This document shows, piece by piece, positions 1 through 8,290 of a stretch of 64,000 bases of DNA; the stretch's first letter is position 1; each line of letters opens with the position of its first letter. The DNA comes from Helicobacter pylori_CU (GTDB lineage Bacteria; Campylobacterota; Campylobacteria; Campylobacterales; Helicobacteraceae). The stretch lies in contig NC_017733.1 in assembly GCF_000259235.1 (NCBI RefSeq), forward strand, positions 1,240,001 through 1,304,000, given 5' to 3'. The translations under genes and the position numbers were made by a program. The notes beneath the pieces were generated by a model that saw only the letters and a program-made list of their open reading frames with translations, did not search any database and was not told where the DNA came from.

Positions 1-59
1 GGATAAATCTCATGCCCCTTATTTTGAAAAAATTGTAAAAATTCGTTGCGAATGTCCAT
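1..59 (-). CDS. alaS: Alanyl-tRNA synthetase, N-terminal fragment (cut by window edge)
   Basis: Only the first 19 codons and part of the next lie in the window. They read M-D-I-R-N-E-F-L-Q-F-F and continue through N-K-G-H-E-I-Y, the typical start of bacterial AlaRS (class II synthetase, charges tRNA-Ala). The ATG at 57-59 is preceded by an AAGGAAT ribosome binding site at 64-70 (minus strand). The gene is divergent from the YdcH-like gene at 178. Identification rests on the conserved N-terminus and on remembered H. pylori gene order, since the aminoacylation motifs are outside the window. Confidence 0.85.
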   Translation of the reverse strand, partial: MDIRNEFLQFFQNKGHEIY

Positions 60-143
60 GGGTATTCCTTTTTGTCGTTTTATCGCGCGCTTTAAAGCTA
101 TTTTATAGCTCTTTTAAGTTGTTTTTTTAAAAAGATAGTTTAT

Positions 144-149
144 TATACT
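144..149 (+). promoter_or_regulatory. Probable -10 element (TATACT) for the YdcH-like gene
   Basis: TATACT lies 28 bp before the ATG at 178 in the divergent alaS/ydcH-like spacer. The RBS AAGGAG follows at 166-171. No convincing -35 is seen, which is usual for H. pylori sigma-80 promoters. Confidence 0.5.
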
Positions 150-177
150 TTAAACATCCAAAATAAAGGAGAAAACC

Positions 178-408
178 ATGTTCCATGAATTTAGAGACGA
201 AATCAGCGTGTTAAAAGCGAATAATCCGCATTTTGATAAGATTTTTGAGAAACATAACCAGCTTGATGACGACATCAAAACCGCTGAGCAACAAAACGCT
301 AGCGATGCTGAAGTCAGCCACATGAAAAAACAAAAATTAAAATTAAAAGATGAAATCCACAGCATGATCATAGAATATAGAGAAAAGCAAAAATCCGATC
401 ATGTTTAA
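178..408 (+). CDS. YdcH/DUF465-like small coiled-coil protein
   Basis: This 76-residue protein is highly charged and predicted helical. It has the E/K-rich heptad character and the xLKxxKLKLKDEI segment (about residues 50-62) typical of YdcH/DUF465 proteins, whose function is unknown. The start is well set by AAGGAG seven bases upstream of the ATG. No signal peptide or membrane segment is seen. It is monocistronic: alaS diverges upstream and a 730-bp gene-free stretch follows. It corresponds by position to HP1242 of strain 26695 (from memory). Confidence 0.85.
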   Translation: MFHEFRDEISVLKANNPHFDKIFEKHNQLDDDIKTAEQQNASDAEVSHMKKQKLKLKDEIHSMIIEYREKQKSDHV

Positions 409-839
409 GGTTTAGTCATCTTTGTGAAAACACGCTAAAACGCTTTTTAAAAAGGGGGTTTTGGCTTGTCGCTTGGTTAGCACTTATTAGTTAGACTTGA
501 CACCTTGATTTTAGGTTAAAGCGTTAGGTTGCTTTCAGCTTTATTCCCACTATAAGCTTTATTAATTTTAATATTCTTTACATTTTTAAAAAATGGGTTT
601 TTAAAACTTTAGTTTTATCGTTTTAGATCTCATTTTGTTGTAAAATTATTTTATTAAAGTTCTTAAAGTTTTGTTTTATTTTCTTGAAAATATAGGAAGC
701 ACTTTGAGATTATTCTCTCCCTTTTAGCCCCACTAATCCCCCTAAAGAAGCGCTTTTTAAAAACTATCGCTTAAATTAGCGTCAAGTTTTCCAATAAATA
801 ATTATCAAAAACGCTAAAAAGGATTTTTCATCAAAATCC
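409..839. other. Gene-free AT-rich spacer
   Basis: No open reading frame of credible composition on either strand, no RNA gene and no mobile element was recognised here. The stretch separates the YdcH-like gene from the purine-rich repeat block downstream of babB. Confidence 0.6.
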
Positions 840-1136
840 CCAAAAAAACAAAGTGTTTAAGAAAAGAGGGTTTAAGAAAAGAAATCTCTCAATAAGAAAC
901 CCCCTAAAAAAAAGAGGATTTAAGAGAGAGGGTTCAAAAGAAAAAAGATTTTTCATTAAAATCCCCAAAAAAAACAAAGGGTTCAAAAACAGAGAATTTA
1001 AAACAAAGGGTTCAAAAAAAAGAGAGTTTAAAAAACAAAGGCTTCAAAAAAATTAAACCCCTCCAAAAAAAAAGGCTTCAAAAGAAACCCCCCAAAAAAA
1101 GAGGGTTAAAAAAGGGAGTTTCACAAAGGGTTTTAA
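840..1136. repeat. Degenerate purine-rich repeat block downstream of babB
   Basis: About 300 bp consist of imperfect copies of short units such as GGGTTTAAGAAAAGAG, GGGTTCAAAA and AGGCTTCAAAA, spaced roughly every 17-20 bp. One larger direct repeat is visible: a segment near 821-863 (GGATTTTTCATCAAAATCCCC and onward) recurs with changes near 945-985. A 67-codon plus-strand ORF (853-1056) runs through it but encodes only low-complexity K/R/F repeats and is not considered a gene. It lies immediately 3' of babB and may act in transcription termination or as recombination homology. That role is inference. Confidence 0.7.
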
Positions 1137-1140
1137 GCTT

Positions 1141-3327
1141 TTAGTAAGCGAACACATAATTCAAATACACGCTATAGAGCCTGCGGTATTTGAGTTCAGC
1201 CCCCATAAAGGAATAATAGTTCGTGTTGATGGTGGGGATCTTCACGCCTAATTCAATCCCATGCTGAGCCACATGATCGCTGTCTTTTTTCTTAGGTCTG
1301 GCCAAATTCATTCTCACTCCCATGTTGAATAAGAATTGGAAGTTCGCCACGTTCATTTTAGCGTTATAGACGTTATTCATGGTGGCTAAATTCACATACT
1401 CAGAATTAAGCCATGAAGTCCCCGCTAACGCAATCCCTCCAAAAAGCCCCACGGAAAGCTTGTTGTTTTTGCCTAAGAAATTGGTGGCTTTATCGTTGAT
1501 GAAATTATAAAGAGCGTCCGCTCCAAAACCATAAGTCCATACATCAGAAGCCGAGTTGAAGAAGCTGGATTTAATGAACGCATGGTTGTAATCAAAGAAG
1601 CCGTAATACCTAGCGCCCCATTTTCTTTTTTGGCCAAAGAATTGTTTGTAGCCTACTTGGATACCGATCCCATTCATGGCACCATTGTTGGTTTGAGAGC
1701 TGACGATTCCCACTTTCCTAAAGGGGTTTCGTCCTAGTTCTTGGTTGATGGTTTGGATTTGGTTGTAAGAGTTTTGATTCAAGTAGTAGTTGGTCTCTAT
1801 GCCTTGCGGGCTATAGGGGTTATTCTTTTTGCTCACCGCATTTTGCAAGCTTTGCGCGTTAGGGATGCTAGAGAGCGCAGTAGTGATGCTGTTATAGGTG
1901 TTGCCCAATTCGTTGTATCTAGATTTGAAATTCACTAGAGTGTCAGCGATGTTTTCAGCTTGCTGTATCTGCTGCTCTTGAGTGCCAAAATGAGCGATGC
2001 TGTTGGTTAAAGCCGTTATGGTTTGTTTCACATAGGCGCAACCGGCCCCCCAAGTGTTAGAAGTTACCCCTTGATTAGGCAATGTCCCATCATCTTTACA
2101 ACTTGCCAAAAAGGCGCTAACAAAATTGGTCATTTCTTCCCTAACATTAACGTTATTGTTGTTTTGCATGACTTCCAAATTCTTTTTCACTTGTTCGCTC
2201 AAATTGAACATCTCTGCTTGCGCTTTAGCGTTAGCGAGCATGCTTTGTGCAAAGCTAGCGTCTGTGTAAGGGTTGAATGGTTTTCCAGTGTCTAGGTTGT
2301 TTTGATTTTGCGCATTTTCACTAACGATTTGGCTTTGCGCGACGATTTCTTGGGCGTTTTTGATCATGCTAGTAACCTGGCTAAATTCCTGTTGGAAGAT
2401 TTGGCACGCATTCCCACTTGTGGATAAACCCCATGGGCTACCATCACCTTGAGCGTTTACATTACTCCTAGATCGCACTAAAGGGCATTGCGTGTTAAGG
2501 ACTTGCATGATGTTTGCCGCTTGATTTAAAAGCTGTTGAGCGTTATTGATGATGCTAAATTCGACGGTGGCTTTGTTATTATTATAAGTAGTGGCGATCA
2601 TTACGCCGTCTTGAGTAGTCATTTGCGTGCTACCACCACTGCTGCTACCATTTTTAGCCCGGCAGAACTGATTCACACCGCCGTTAGTACTATTATTCTG
2701 TTCGCATTCGTAGGTGTATTTAACACTCACACTTGTGCCTTCCCTGCCTAGTTCAGGAAACCCATTTTGATTCTTTAAAGCTTGTTGGATGATTTGATAG
2801 GCTTCATTGAGTTTCTTGAATTCATCAATAGACATGCTTTTACCAGGCCCAGTCGATTCAAAGCGGTTGCAAGTAATGGCCGTGGAACTCTGTCCTGGCT
2901 GGCCATGAAAGATCACGCTACCAGGCCCACCCCCTGTGTCGTTCCCGTTCCCGCACATGACCGCATAGCCGATGGTATTCCACAGCCCCACTGCGGCATT
3001 AAGAGCCAAAGAGACGGCTTGATAGGCGGGGGAATTGGTTTTTTCTTTGAGCAAACCCGTCGCGCCCGCATTCAAATTATTAATCGTGCCACTGACAGCG
3101 CTCGGATCAGCGGATAATTTGATCAGGGTGTTTAGGGTGCTGTATCGGGTTAAAAGGTTGTTCAGCTTTTCATAATTGTCTGAAAGCTCTTGAATGCCTT
3201 TGGTGTTTGTTACCATTTGAGCGGCTTCACCGATCTGATAGCCTACGCTTGTGTAAAAGCCGTCGTCTTCAGCGTGGAGCAAAAACGAGAGAGAGAGAGA
3301 GAGAGAGAGTAAAAGGGTTTTTTTCAT
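1141..3327 (-). CDS. babB: Hop-family outer membrane adhesin BabB
   Basis: The protein has 728 residues. A signal peptide with L-S repeats ends at about residue 18 (HA/EDDGFY). Next come the conserved Bab N-terminal region (IGEAAQMVTNTKGIQ), a cysteine-containing variable middle (about 110-420), and a C-terminal beta-barrel region ending in the aromatic pattern YLNYVFAY of Hop porins/adhesins. The middle (motif KSMSIDEFKKLNEAYQIIQQ, poly-N/S/G loops) resembles BabB rather than Lewis-b-binding BabA, judged from memory, so Lewis-b binding should not be assumed. The gene is in frame through a (CT)11 tract in the signal sequence and is therefore ON. It sits downstream of rpsR on the same strand, the classic S18 bab locus. 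Gene conversion with other bab loci is well known for this family. Confidence 0.9.
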   Translation of the reverse strand: MKKTLLLSLSLSLSFLLHAEDDGFYTSVGYQIGEAAQMVTNTKGIQELSDNYEKLNNLLTRYSTLNTLIKLSADPSAVSGTINNLNAGATGLLKEKTNSPAYQAVSLALNAAVGLWNTIGYAVMCGNGNDTGGGPGSVIFHGQPGQSSTAITCNRFESTGPGKSMSIDEFKKLNEAYQIIQQALKNQNGFPELGREGTSVSVKYTYECEQNNSTNGGVNQFCRAKNGSSSGGSTQMTTQDGVMIATTYNNNKATVEFSIINNAQQLLNQAANIMQVLNTQCPLVRSRSNVNAQGDGSPWGLSTSGNACQIFQQEFSQVTSMIKNAQEIVAQSQIVSENAQNQNNLDTGKPFNPYTDASFAQSMLANAKAQAEMFNLSEQVKKNLEVMQNNNNVNVREEMTNFVSAFLASCKDDGTLPNQGVTSNTWGAGCAYVKQTITALTNSIAHFGTQEQQIQQAENIADTLVNFKSRYNELGNTYNSITTALSSIPNAQSLQNAVSKKNNPYSPQGIETNYYLNQNSYNQIQTINQELGRNPFRKVGIVSSQTNNGAMNGIGIQVGYKQFFGQKRKWGARYYGFFDYNHAFIKSSFFNSASDVWTYGFGADALYNFINDKATNFLGKNNKLSVGLFGGIALAGTSWLNSEYVNLATMNNVYNAKMNVANFQFLFNMGVRMNLARPKKKDSDHVAQHGIELGVKIPTINTNYYSFMGAELKYRRLYSVYLNYVFAY
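3287..3309 (-). repeat. (CT)11 phase-variation tract in the babB signal sequence
   Basis: On the coding strand the tract is eleven CT units plus one C, encoding alternating Leu-Ser in the signal peptide hydrophobic core. The present length keeps the 728-codon frame open. Gain or loss of one unit would shift frame early. CT-tract switching of babB is established for H. pylori. Confidence 0.93.
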
Positions 3328-3400
3328 AAATTTTCTCCTTGAAATTAAAATAGTTAGGTAAGTCTTTTAAAATGATAAGATCTTATCACAAGACTTCGTT

Positions 3401-3406
3401 AATATA
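3401..3406 (-). promoter_or_regulatory. Probable babB -10 element (TATATT)
   Basis: On the minus strand TATATT is about 75 bases before the babB ATG. The RBS AAGGAGA (3334-3340) precedes the ATG with normal spacing. A weak -35 candidate (TGCAAA) lies near 3425-3430. Confidence 0.45.
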
Positions 3407-3453
3407 GCATGGATTGATAAGATTTTTGCACTGATTTGGCGTTTTGTTGTTTC

Positions 3454-3469
3454 AAAAAAAAAAAAAAAA
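3454..3469. repeat. A16 homopolymer upstream of the babB promoter
   Basis: Sixteen consecutive A on the plus strand (poly-T on the babB strand), about 25 bp upstream of the putative -35 region. Homopolymers of this length are slippage-prone in H. pylori and can tune promoter strength. The regulatory effect is inferred. Confidence 0.85.
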
Positions 3470-3740
3470 GGGTTTTTGGGGTATTTTTGAACCATTTTTA
3501 ATTGTTAAAAGGGGTTTAAAATTTGTTTTAATAGGGATAGCAGTAAAAATAGGGTTTAGTTACTTGGTGGGATCGTTTTGGATTTGGCTGCAAGACTCTT
3601 AAGGGGGTATTTTAAAATAACATTCCCACTAGATTTCTAATAACGCTCAAGAAATCACCGCTAAAATCAAGCTTTTTTATTTTGTCTTAAAAAGGCTTTT
3701 TATCGTTTTTACCGCTAGCACTCCATAAAAGCCAGGCCAA

Positions 3741-3900
3741 GATTAAATAAGATTAAATAAGATTAAATAAGATTAAATAAGATTAAATAAGATTAAATAA
3801 GATTAAATAAGATTAAATAAGATTAAATAAGATTAAATAAGATTAAATAAGATTAAATAAGATTAAACAAGATTAAACAAGATTAAACAAGATTAAAAGG
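3741..3900. repeat. Decamer tandem array (GATTAAATAA), 15 units plus a partial one
   Basis: Twelve perfect GATTAAATAA units (3741-3860), three GATTAAACAA variants (3861-3890) and a decayed unit GATTAAAAGG fill the spacer between rpsR (ends 3928) and babB. The 10-bp period is close to one helical turn, so the A-rich segments are in phase. No ORF crosses it. Confidence 0.97.
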
Positions 3901-3927
3901 GCCATGCCCCCTATCAGCCCTAAAAAT

Positions 3928-4185
3928 TTAGTGCTGTTTAAAAGGGCTATCCACGACTTTTTTCCTGTCTACAATGTAGGGGATTAAAGCCATGTGGCGG
4001 GCTCTTTTGATCGCTACTTCCACCCTCTCTTGCCACTTTTTGCTATTGCCTGTCAACCTCCTTGGCATGATTTTATAGCGCTCTGATAGCGTGTGCTTGA
4101 GCATGTCTAAATCTTTATAATCAATAAAGCTGATTTTAGCTTCAGTGTATTTGCAATAGCGTTTTGAATAGCGTTTTCTTTCCAT
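3928..4185 (-). CDS. rpsR: Ribosomal protein bS18
   Basis: The 85-residue basic protein contains the S18 core (YKDLDMLKHTLSERYKIMPR, then RLTGNSKKWQ), which binds 16S rRNA together with S6. It is the last gene of rpsF-ssb-rpsR, 22 bp after ssb. The ATG has AAGGAGAC just upstream. Its transcript would run into the decamer array and toward babB because no clear terminator follows, so readthrough into babB is possible. Confidence 0.97.
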   Translation of the reverse strand: MERKRYSKRYCKYTEAKISFIDYKDLDMLKHTLSERYKIMPRRLTGNSKKWQERVEVAIKRARHMALIPYIVDRKKVVDSPFKQH

Positions 4186-4207
4186 AATGTCTCCTTAATT
4201 TTAACCC

Positions 4208-4753
4208 TTAAAAGGGGATTTCTTCTTCATCAATATTGATTTCAGGCACGCTGTTTTGATACTTGGACGGCTGTGCTTGTAAATTCTCTTTAGCGTAAGC
4301 GTTTTGCGCATAACTTGGGGCTTGGTTAAAAGGATCCTGGCTGGGAGCGTTATAATTAGCGGGATAAGCGTTGTTGAAATTCTCATGCGTCATGCTATCT
4401 TGCATGGTGTTTGCTTGGGGATTGTCTGACTTTTTATCCATAAATTGCAACGAGTCCGCTGTGATAGTGTGGCGGGAATTTTTTTTGCCCGTTTGATCCA
4501 TCCAACTCTCATAAGTCAAACGGCCTTCTATCAAAACGCTTGACCCCTTGCTCAAATACTGGTTAGCGATTTCAGCCGTTCGCCCAAACAAACGCGCATC
4601 TATGAAGCACACTTCTTCGCCTAGCGTGCCGTCTTGCTTTTTAAAACGCCTGCTTGTGGCTAAACCTATTGTAGCCGCAGCCGAACCGCTAGGCAAATAT
4701 TTCAACTCCACATTCCTAGTCAAACGCCCTACCATAATCACTTTATTAAACAT
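4208..4753 (-). CDS. ssb: Single-stranded DNA-binding protein
   Basis: The 181-residue protein has an N-terminal OB fold (MFNKVIMVGRLTRNVELKYL, residues 1-110), a disordered Q/N/P-rich linker (about 115-170) and the acidic C-terminal tip EEEIPF that recruits replication and repair partners. It lies between rpsF (9-bp gap) and rpsR, the common bacterial order. Confidence 0.97.
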   Translation of the reverse strand: MFNKVIMVGRLTRNVELKYLPSGSAAATIGLATSRRFKKQDGTLGEEVCFIDARLFGRTAEIANQYLSKGSSVLIEGRLTYESWMDQTGKKNSRHTITADSLQFMDKKSDNPQANTMQDSMTHENFNNAYPANYNAPSQDPFNQAPSYAQNAYAKENLQAQPSKYQNSVPEINIDEEEIPF

Positions 4754-4762
4754 GATAAGCCC

Positions 4763-5191
4763 TTATTCGCTATGAGATTCTGTGCTTTTTGCTTCCTCTG
4801 CGTGGTGAGAATGCGTGTGTTCGGTTTTTTCGTGTTTTTCTTTAGCGTGCGATGGCTTTTTATTAGCCCTATCCACTAACGCATGCCACGCTTCCACTTC
4901 TTTTTTGCTTTCGTATTTGATCACAATGAAACGCAACACGTCTTCATTGATGCGATACAATCGTTCAAGCTCTAAAATCATTGACGGATCTGCTTTGAAA
5001 TACGCCACATAATAATAGCCTCTTTTGTGCTTTTTGATTTCATAAGCTAAATTACGCATGCCCATATCCAGGCTCGTTTCAATCACGCCATGATGCTTAG
5101 TGATCACTTCTCTGTAAAATTCAATTTTGGATTTAATCTCTTCTTCTACTAAAGTAGGTTTGAGAATAAACATCGTTTCATAATGCCTCAT
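4763..5191 (-). CDS. rpsF: Ribosomal protein bS6
   Basis: The 142-residue protein starts [12 protein letters not shown], the S6 beta-strand signature, and carries the family core to about residue 100 (RRANKK-like basic end at the interface with S18). The tail is long and rich in His, Glu and Lys (about residues 112-142: [14 protein letters not shown]), longer than in Escherichia coli. RBS AAGGAG lies before the ATG. It is the first gene of the operon. The His-rich tail might bind metal, which is a guess in this nickel-dependent species. Confidence 0.96.
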
Positions 5192-5216
5192 CCATTCTCC
5201 TTATGGTTGTATAGCC

Positions 5217-5234
5217 CTTTTTTTACTAAAAAAG
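5217..5234 (-). promoter_or_regulatory. AT hairpin in the rpsF leader
   Basis: On the minus strand C-T6-AGT-A7-G forms a perfect short hairpin between the rpsF promoter and RBS. It could affect leader stability or S6:S18 feedback. No match to the known S6:S18 binding motif could be established by eye. Confidence 0.35.
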
Positions 5235-5256
5235 AGCAAGGTCTAAAAAACTTTTG

Positions 5257-5262
5257 ATTATA
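5257..5262 (-). promoter_or_regulatory. rpsF operon promoter, -10 TATAAT
   Basis: A perfect TATAAT lies on the minus strand about 66 bp before the rpsF ATG. It is bracketed by an 8-bp inverted repeat (AGCAAGGT at 5235-5242 and its complement at 5262-5269). Confidence 0.65.
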
Positions 5263-5322
5263 CCTTGCTTTCGCTTGTTTTTGGATTAAATTTAGTTTTA
5301 TTGGAATATTAAAGCTCAAAAC

Positions 5323-5344
5323 AAAAAACGCCTTAGGCATTTTT
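5323..5344 (-). terminator. Probable intrinsic terminator of the aroE-rnr-holA run
   Basis: Just after the holA stop the minus strand reads AAAAATGCC-TAA-GGCGTTTTTT. This is a compact stem with a 3-nt loop and a T run, and it is symmetric enough to work on both strands. Confidence 0.55.
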
Positions 5345-6366
5345 CAAGGGTTAATGATTTTTTGAATGGAGGTCAAATACAAAAAGCCCAATTCTTTTTG
5401 CCCTTGCATGCTTTGAAGGTGCCATAACCTAAAAATTTCAAAAACCCTCTTATAGCCGGCTTCTTTCAAACGCAAGGCGTTTTTAGCGTAATTTTCGGCA
5501 ATTTCTTTAGGAGGAGTGTAGCCTAAAACTTCTTTAGCGTCCATTAAACCGGTCGTTTTAATGTGGGCGAAAAATAAAAAAAGCTGGTAAAAATACCGCT
5601 CTAACCCCCTTAAAATATCCGCATCCTTTTTGCCCTCTTTTAACAAATAATCATAAATATCAAGAACGCTTTTTTTCAAAAAAAGCCCTAAAATGAGCTT
5701 TTGCAAATCCATATCCCCCGCATTGGAGCTTAATTCTTGAATGTCTTCTAAAGCGATGGGCGCATTTAAAACCGCTAGCTTGTCTAAATCGTTAAACGAA
5801 ACGCCTAAATCCTCGTTATTGGTTTCAAAAAGAGCGTTTAAAAGATGGCTGCTGATGTCTAAATGTAAAAAATTAGCCCTTTCTTGCAAGAATTTCAAAC
5901 TCTCCCAAGTTTTAGGGGTAAAAAAACGCGTGCAGATCGCTTCATCTTTCAAGGGGCTTTTTTGGAAAAATTTAACGATAGCATCGCTAGTGTATTTGTA
6001 TTTGGTGGTGTCGCTTTTAGCATTATAAAGCCCTATGATAAGCCTGTTATGGCTAGGCCGCTCTAAAGCCTTTAAAAAAAAATTGATATCATTTTCCTTA
6101 AATTTCTTATGCAGCGCAAAATCCAGTTTTAAAATGACTAAACTGCTCCCTCCAAATAAAGAATCCTGCTCTAAAAGGGTCGCGATCTGACTTTTTTCAT
6201 AATCGCTCGCATAAAAAAGCGAAGTTTCTGTGTCAGGGTTATTGCCTTTAAAAAGCGTGCTAATCGTTTGAATATAATAATGGATAAAAAAATCAAACTC
6301 CCCATACAAAAACACCGCTTTAGGGAGTCGTTGTTTTAAATAATGGTCCAAATCTTTACGATACAT
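5344..6366 (-). CDS. holA: DNA polymerase III delta subunit (HolA-like)
   Basis: The 340-residue protein begins MYRKDLDHYLKQRLPKAVFL with the FLYGE-type strand seen at the start of clamp-loader delta subunits. It keeps the overall delta length and the helical C-terminal collar domain. It would open the beta clamp within the clamp loader. Sequence conservation is low, as usual for epsilonproteobacterial HolA, so the call leans on N-terminal pattern, length and remembered position (HP1247). It overlaps the 3' end of rnr by 11 bp. Confidence 0.75.
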   Translation of the reverse strand: MYRKDLDHYLKQRLPKAVFLYGEFDFFIHYYIQTISTLFKGNNPDTETSLFYASDYEKSQIATLLEQDSLFGGSSLVILKLDFALHKKFKENDINFFLKALERPSHNRLIIGLYNAKSDTTKYKYTSDAIVKFFQKSPLKDEAICTRFFTPKTWESLKFLQERANFLHLDISSHLLNALFETNNEDLGVSFNDLDKLAVLNAPIALEDIQELSSNAGDMDLQKLILGLFLKKSVLDIYDYLLKEGKKDADILRGLERYFYQLFLFFAHIKTTGLMDAKEVLGYTPPKEIAENYAKNALRLKEAGYKRVFEIFRLWHLQSMQGQKELGFLYLTSIQKIINP

Positions 6367-8290
6367 GCTCTTTAATCCTTTCTGTGATTTCGCCTCTAAC
6401 TTGCCCTAAAACCAAATCCGCATGCGTGATTGTAACGCGCACCTTTTCTAACGGCTTAAAAACCTTGTTCGTTTTGATTAAAACTTTAAGCCCTATAAAT
6501 TCTTTTAACCCCACCACTACCCAATCTTTAACCTCTAAAACCACGCCCAGAAATTCTTTTTCTAAAAGTTCTAAAGCCAAGCGAGCGAATTTGCGTTTGA
6601 TGAAATCTCTTTCAATCAAAGCGGCCTTTTTTTGCAAAGCGTTCAACTCAGAACACAACTCAGGCGTTTCTTCTAACAAATACGAGCAACCTTTAGCTTG
6701 ATGAAACAACAATTCTTTTAAAAGCCTGTGTAAGGCTAGATCGCTGTATCGTCTAATGGGCGAAGTGAAATGCGTATAGCTAGCAAACCCCAAACCAAAA
6801 TGGCTTTCTTGCAGGGGGCTATAAAGGGCTAAATTTTGAGACTTGATGATTAAGCGTGAAACTTCTCTTTCTATACTCTTTTCTTTGGCTATCTTTAAGG
6901 CATGCTCTAAAAAAGGAAAAAAACCCATGTTTTTAGGGCGCACAATCTCATAATCAAAAAGCTTAGCGTAAAGGCGTTTTTGCTGCTCCAAACTCGGCTC
7001 TTTATGGGTGCGGTATATCCCCTTATTGTGAAAATGCTCATCTAATAACTTCGCACTAGATTGGTTGGCTAAGAGCATGGCTTCTTCTATGAGGGTGTGC
7101 GCATCGCTTTCTTTTTCTGTTTCAATTTTTTCTATACGCCCTTCTTTATTCAAATACAGCTTGTTTTCAAAGGAATTGAAATTAAGCCCCTTTTTTAAAC
7201 GCTCCTTTTTTAACTTTAAAGCCATTTCTAAAAACCCCAAAAGGCTTTGTTGCAAATCTTTATCTAAAGAGCTTTGATTAGCGCTTAAAAAATGATTGAT
7301 TTCTTCATAAGTGCAATTAGCCCTAACTTCAATGACGCCTTGAGATAATCGGGCATTTTTCAAATTATCTAGAGGGATTTCATACACTAAAGCCAGGCGT
7401 TTTTCAAACGCTTTTAATGAGCATGCCCCTTGAGACAAACTCAAAGGCAGCATGGGATAGACGCTGTTAGGGAAATACACGCTAAAGCCCCTAATTCTAG
7501 CTTCTTTATCCAAACTGGAATGTTTCGGCACAAATTCGCTCACATCAGCGACCGCCACAAACAAAACCCTTTTTTTTTGGTCATAAAAAATCGCATCGTC
7601 AAAATCTTTAGCGTCTTTGGGGTCAATGGTGATAAAAGGGATATGAGAATAATTGATCCTGTCTTTAAAATCGCTCGCTTTGAGTTGCGCGTAATGTTGC
7701 GCTAAATCCAAGCAATCTTGTGAAAAATCCTTAACCCTGTCAAAAAGGCTTAAAGAAAGGTTTTCATCTATTAAAGGGTCTTCTAAAGCCCCTAAAATTT
7801 CGCTGATTTCACGCTTTTTAAGATCGATCTTTACCACGCAATGCCTGGGCAATTCTAGTAAGGATTTTTGGCTGTGCTTTAAAGAAACAGGTTTTTTAAA
7901 AGGCTCTTTAAAAGGGATAGCCACAATCTGGTTATTTTTTTTAGCCAAGTAAGCTATCATCGTGTGATCTGCATTTAAAAGAGCGGCTTTAAAAAAGGCT
8001 ATGGGGCGTTTTTTAGAACATTCTATTTGGCATAAAATCAAAGCGTCTGTTTTAAAAGATGGGGGTAAGTTTTTGATTAAAGGGTCTTTAGGGTAATTTT
8101 TCGCTAAAGAAATGAAAAACGCCTTATCTTTTACTTTTTCAACTTTGCCTATATCAAAGCCTTCTTTTAAAAAATAGCGATCCTTTTTCAATTCAAGCGC
8201 TTCTTTTAAAACGCCCTTTTCTACTAGAGGAGCGAATGGTTTAGGGATCTTTTTAACCCCAAAAAACAGGCTTCTTAAAAACCCTTGCAT
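6356..8290 (-). CDS. rnr: Ribonuclease R (RNB-family 3'-5' exoribonuclease)
   Basis: The 644-residue protein has cold-shock-like N-terminal OB regions and a central RNB catalytic domain with the acidic motif TIDPKDAKDFDDA (about residue 220). TSPIRRYSDLALHR-type conserved residues lie near 525, and a short S1-like end follows. It is shorter than E. coli RNase R (about 813 residues) and lacks the long basic tail. The frame also allows a TTG three bases earlier. ATG at 8290 is preferred because it overlaps the aroE stop as TGATG. It carries an A9 run on the coding strand (about 7570-7578), a possible slippage site. Confidence 0.93.
   Translation of the reverse strand: MQGFLRSLFFGVKKIPKPFAPLVEKGVLKEALELKKDRYFLKEGFDIGKVEKVKDKAFFISLAKNYPKDPLIKNLPPSFKTDALILCQIECSKKRPIAFFKAALLNADHTMIAYLAKKNNQIVAIPFKEPFKKPVSLKHSQKSLLELPRHCVVKIDLKKREISEILGALEDPLIDENLSLSLFDRVKDFSQDCLDLAQHYAQLKASDFKDRINYSHIPFITIDPKDAKDFDDAIFYDQKKRVLFVAVADVSEFVPKHSSLDKEARIRGFSVYFPNSVYPMLPLSLSQGACSLKAFEKRLALVYEIPLDNLKNARLSQGVIEVRANCTYEEINHFLSANQSSLDKDLQQSLLGFLEMALKLKKERLKKGLNFNSFENKLYLNKEGRIEKIETEKESDAHTLIEEAMLLANQSSAKLLDEHFHNKGIYRTHKEPSLEQQKRLYAKLFDYEIVRPKNMGFFPFLEHALKIAKEKSIEREVSRLIIKSQNLALYSPLQESHFGLGFASYTHFTSPIRRYSDLALHRLLKELLFHQAKGCSYLLEETPELCSELNALQKKAALIERDFIKRKFARLALELLEKEFLGVVLEVKDWVVVGLKEFIGLKVLIKTNKVFKPLEKVRVTITHADLVLGQVRGEITERIKEHVS

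Noticed and set aside
853..1056. Plus-strand 67-codon ORF rich in K, R and F
   Set aside because: It is a by-product of the purine-rich repeat block, has no RBS and no protein-like variety.
1741..3117. Several plus-strand ORFs opposite babB (65-111 codons)
   Set aside because: They are shadows of babB, with no RBS and no recognisable domain.
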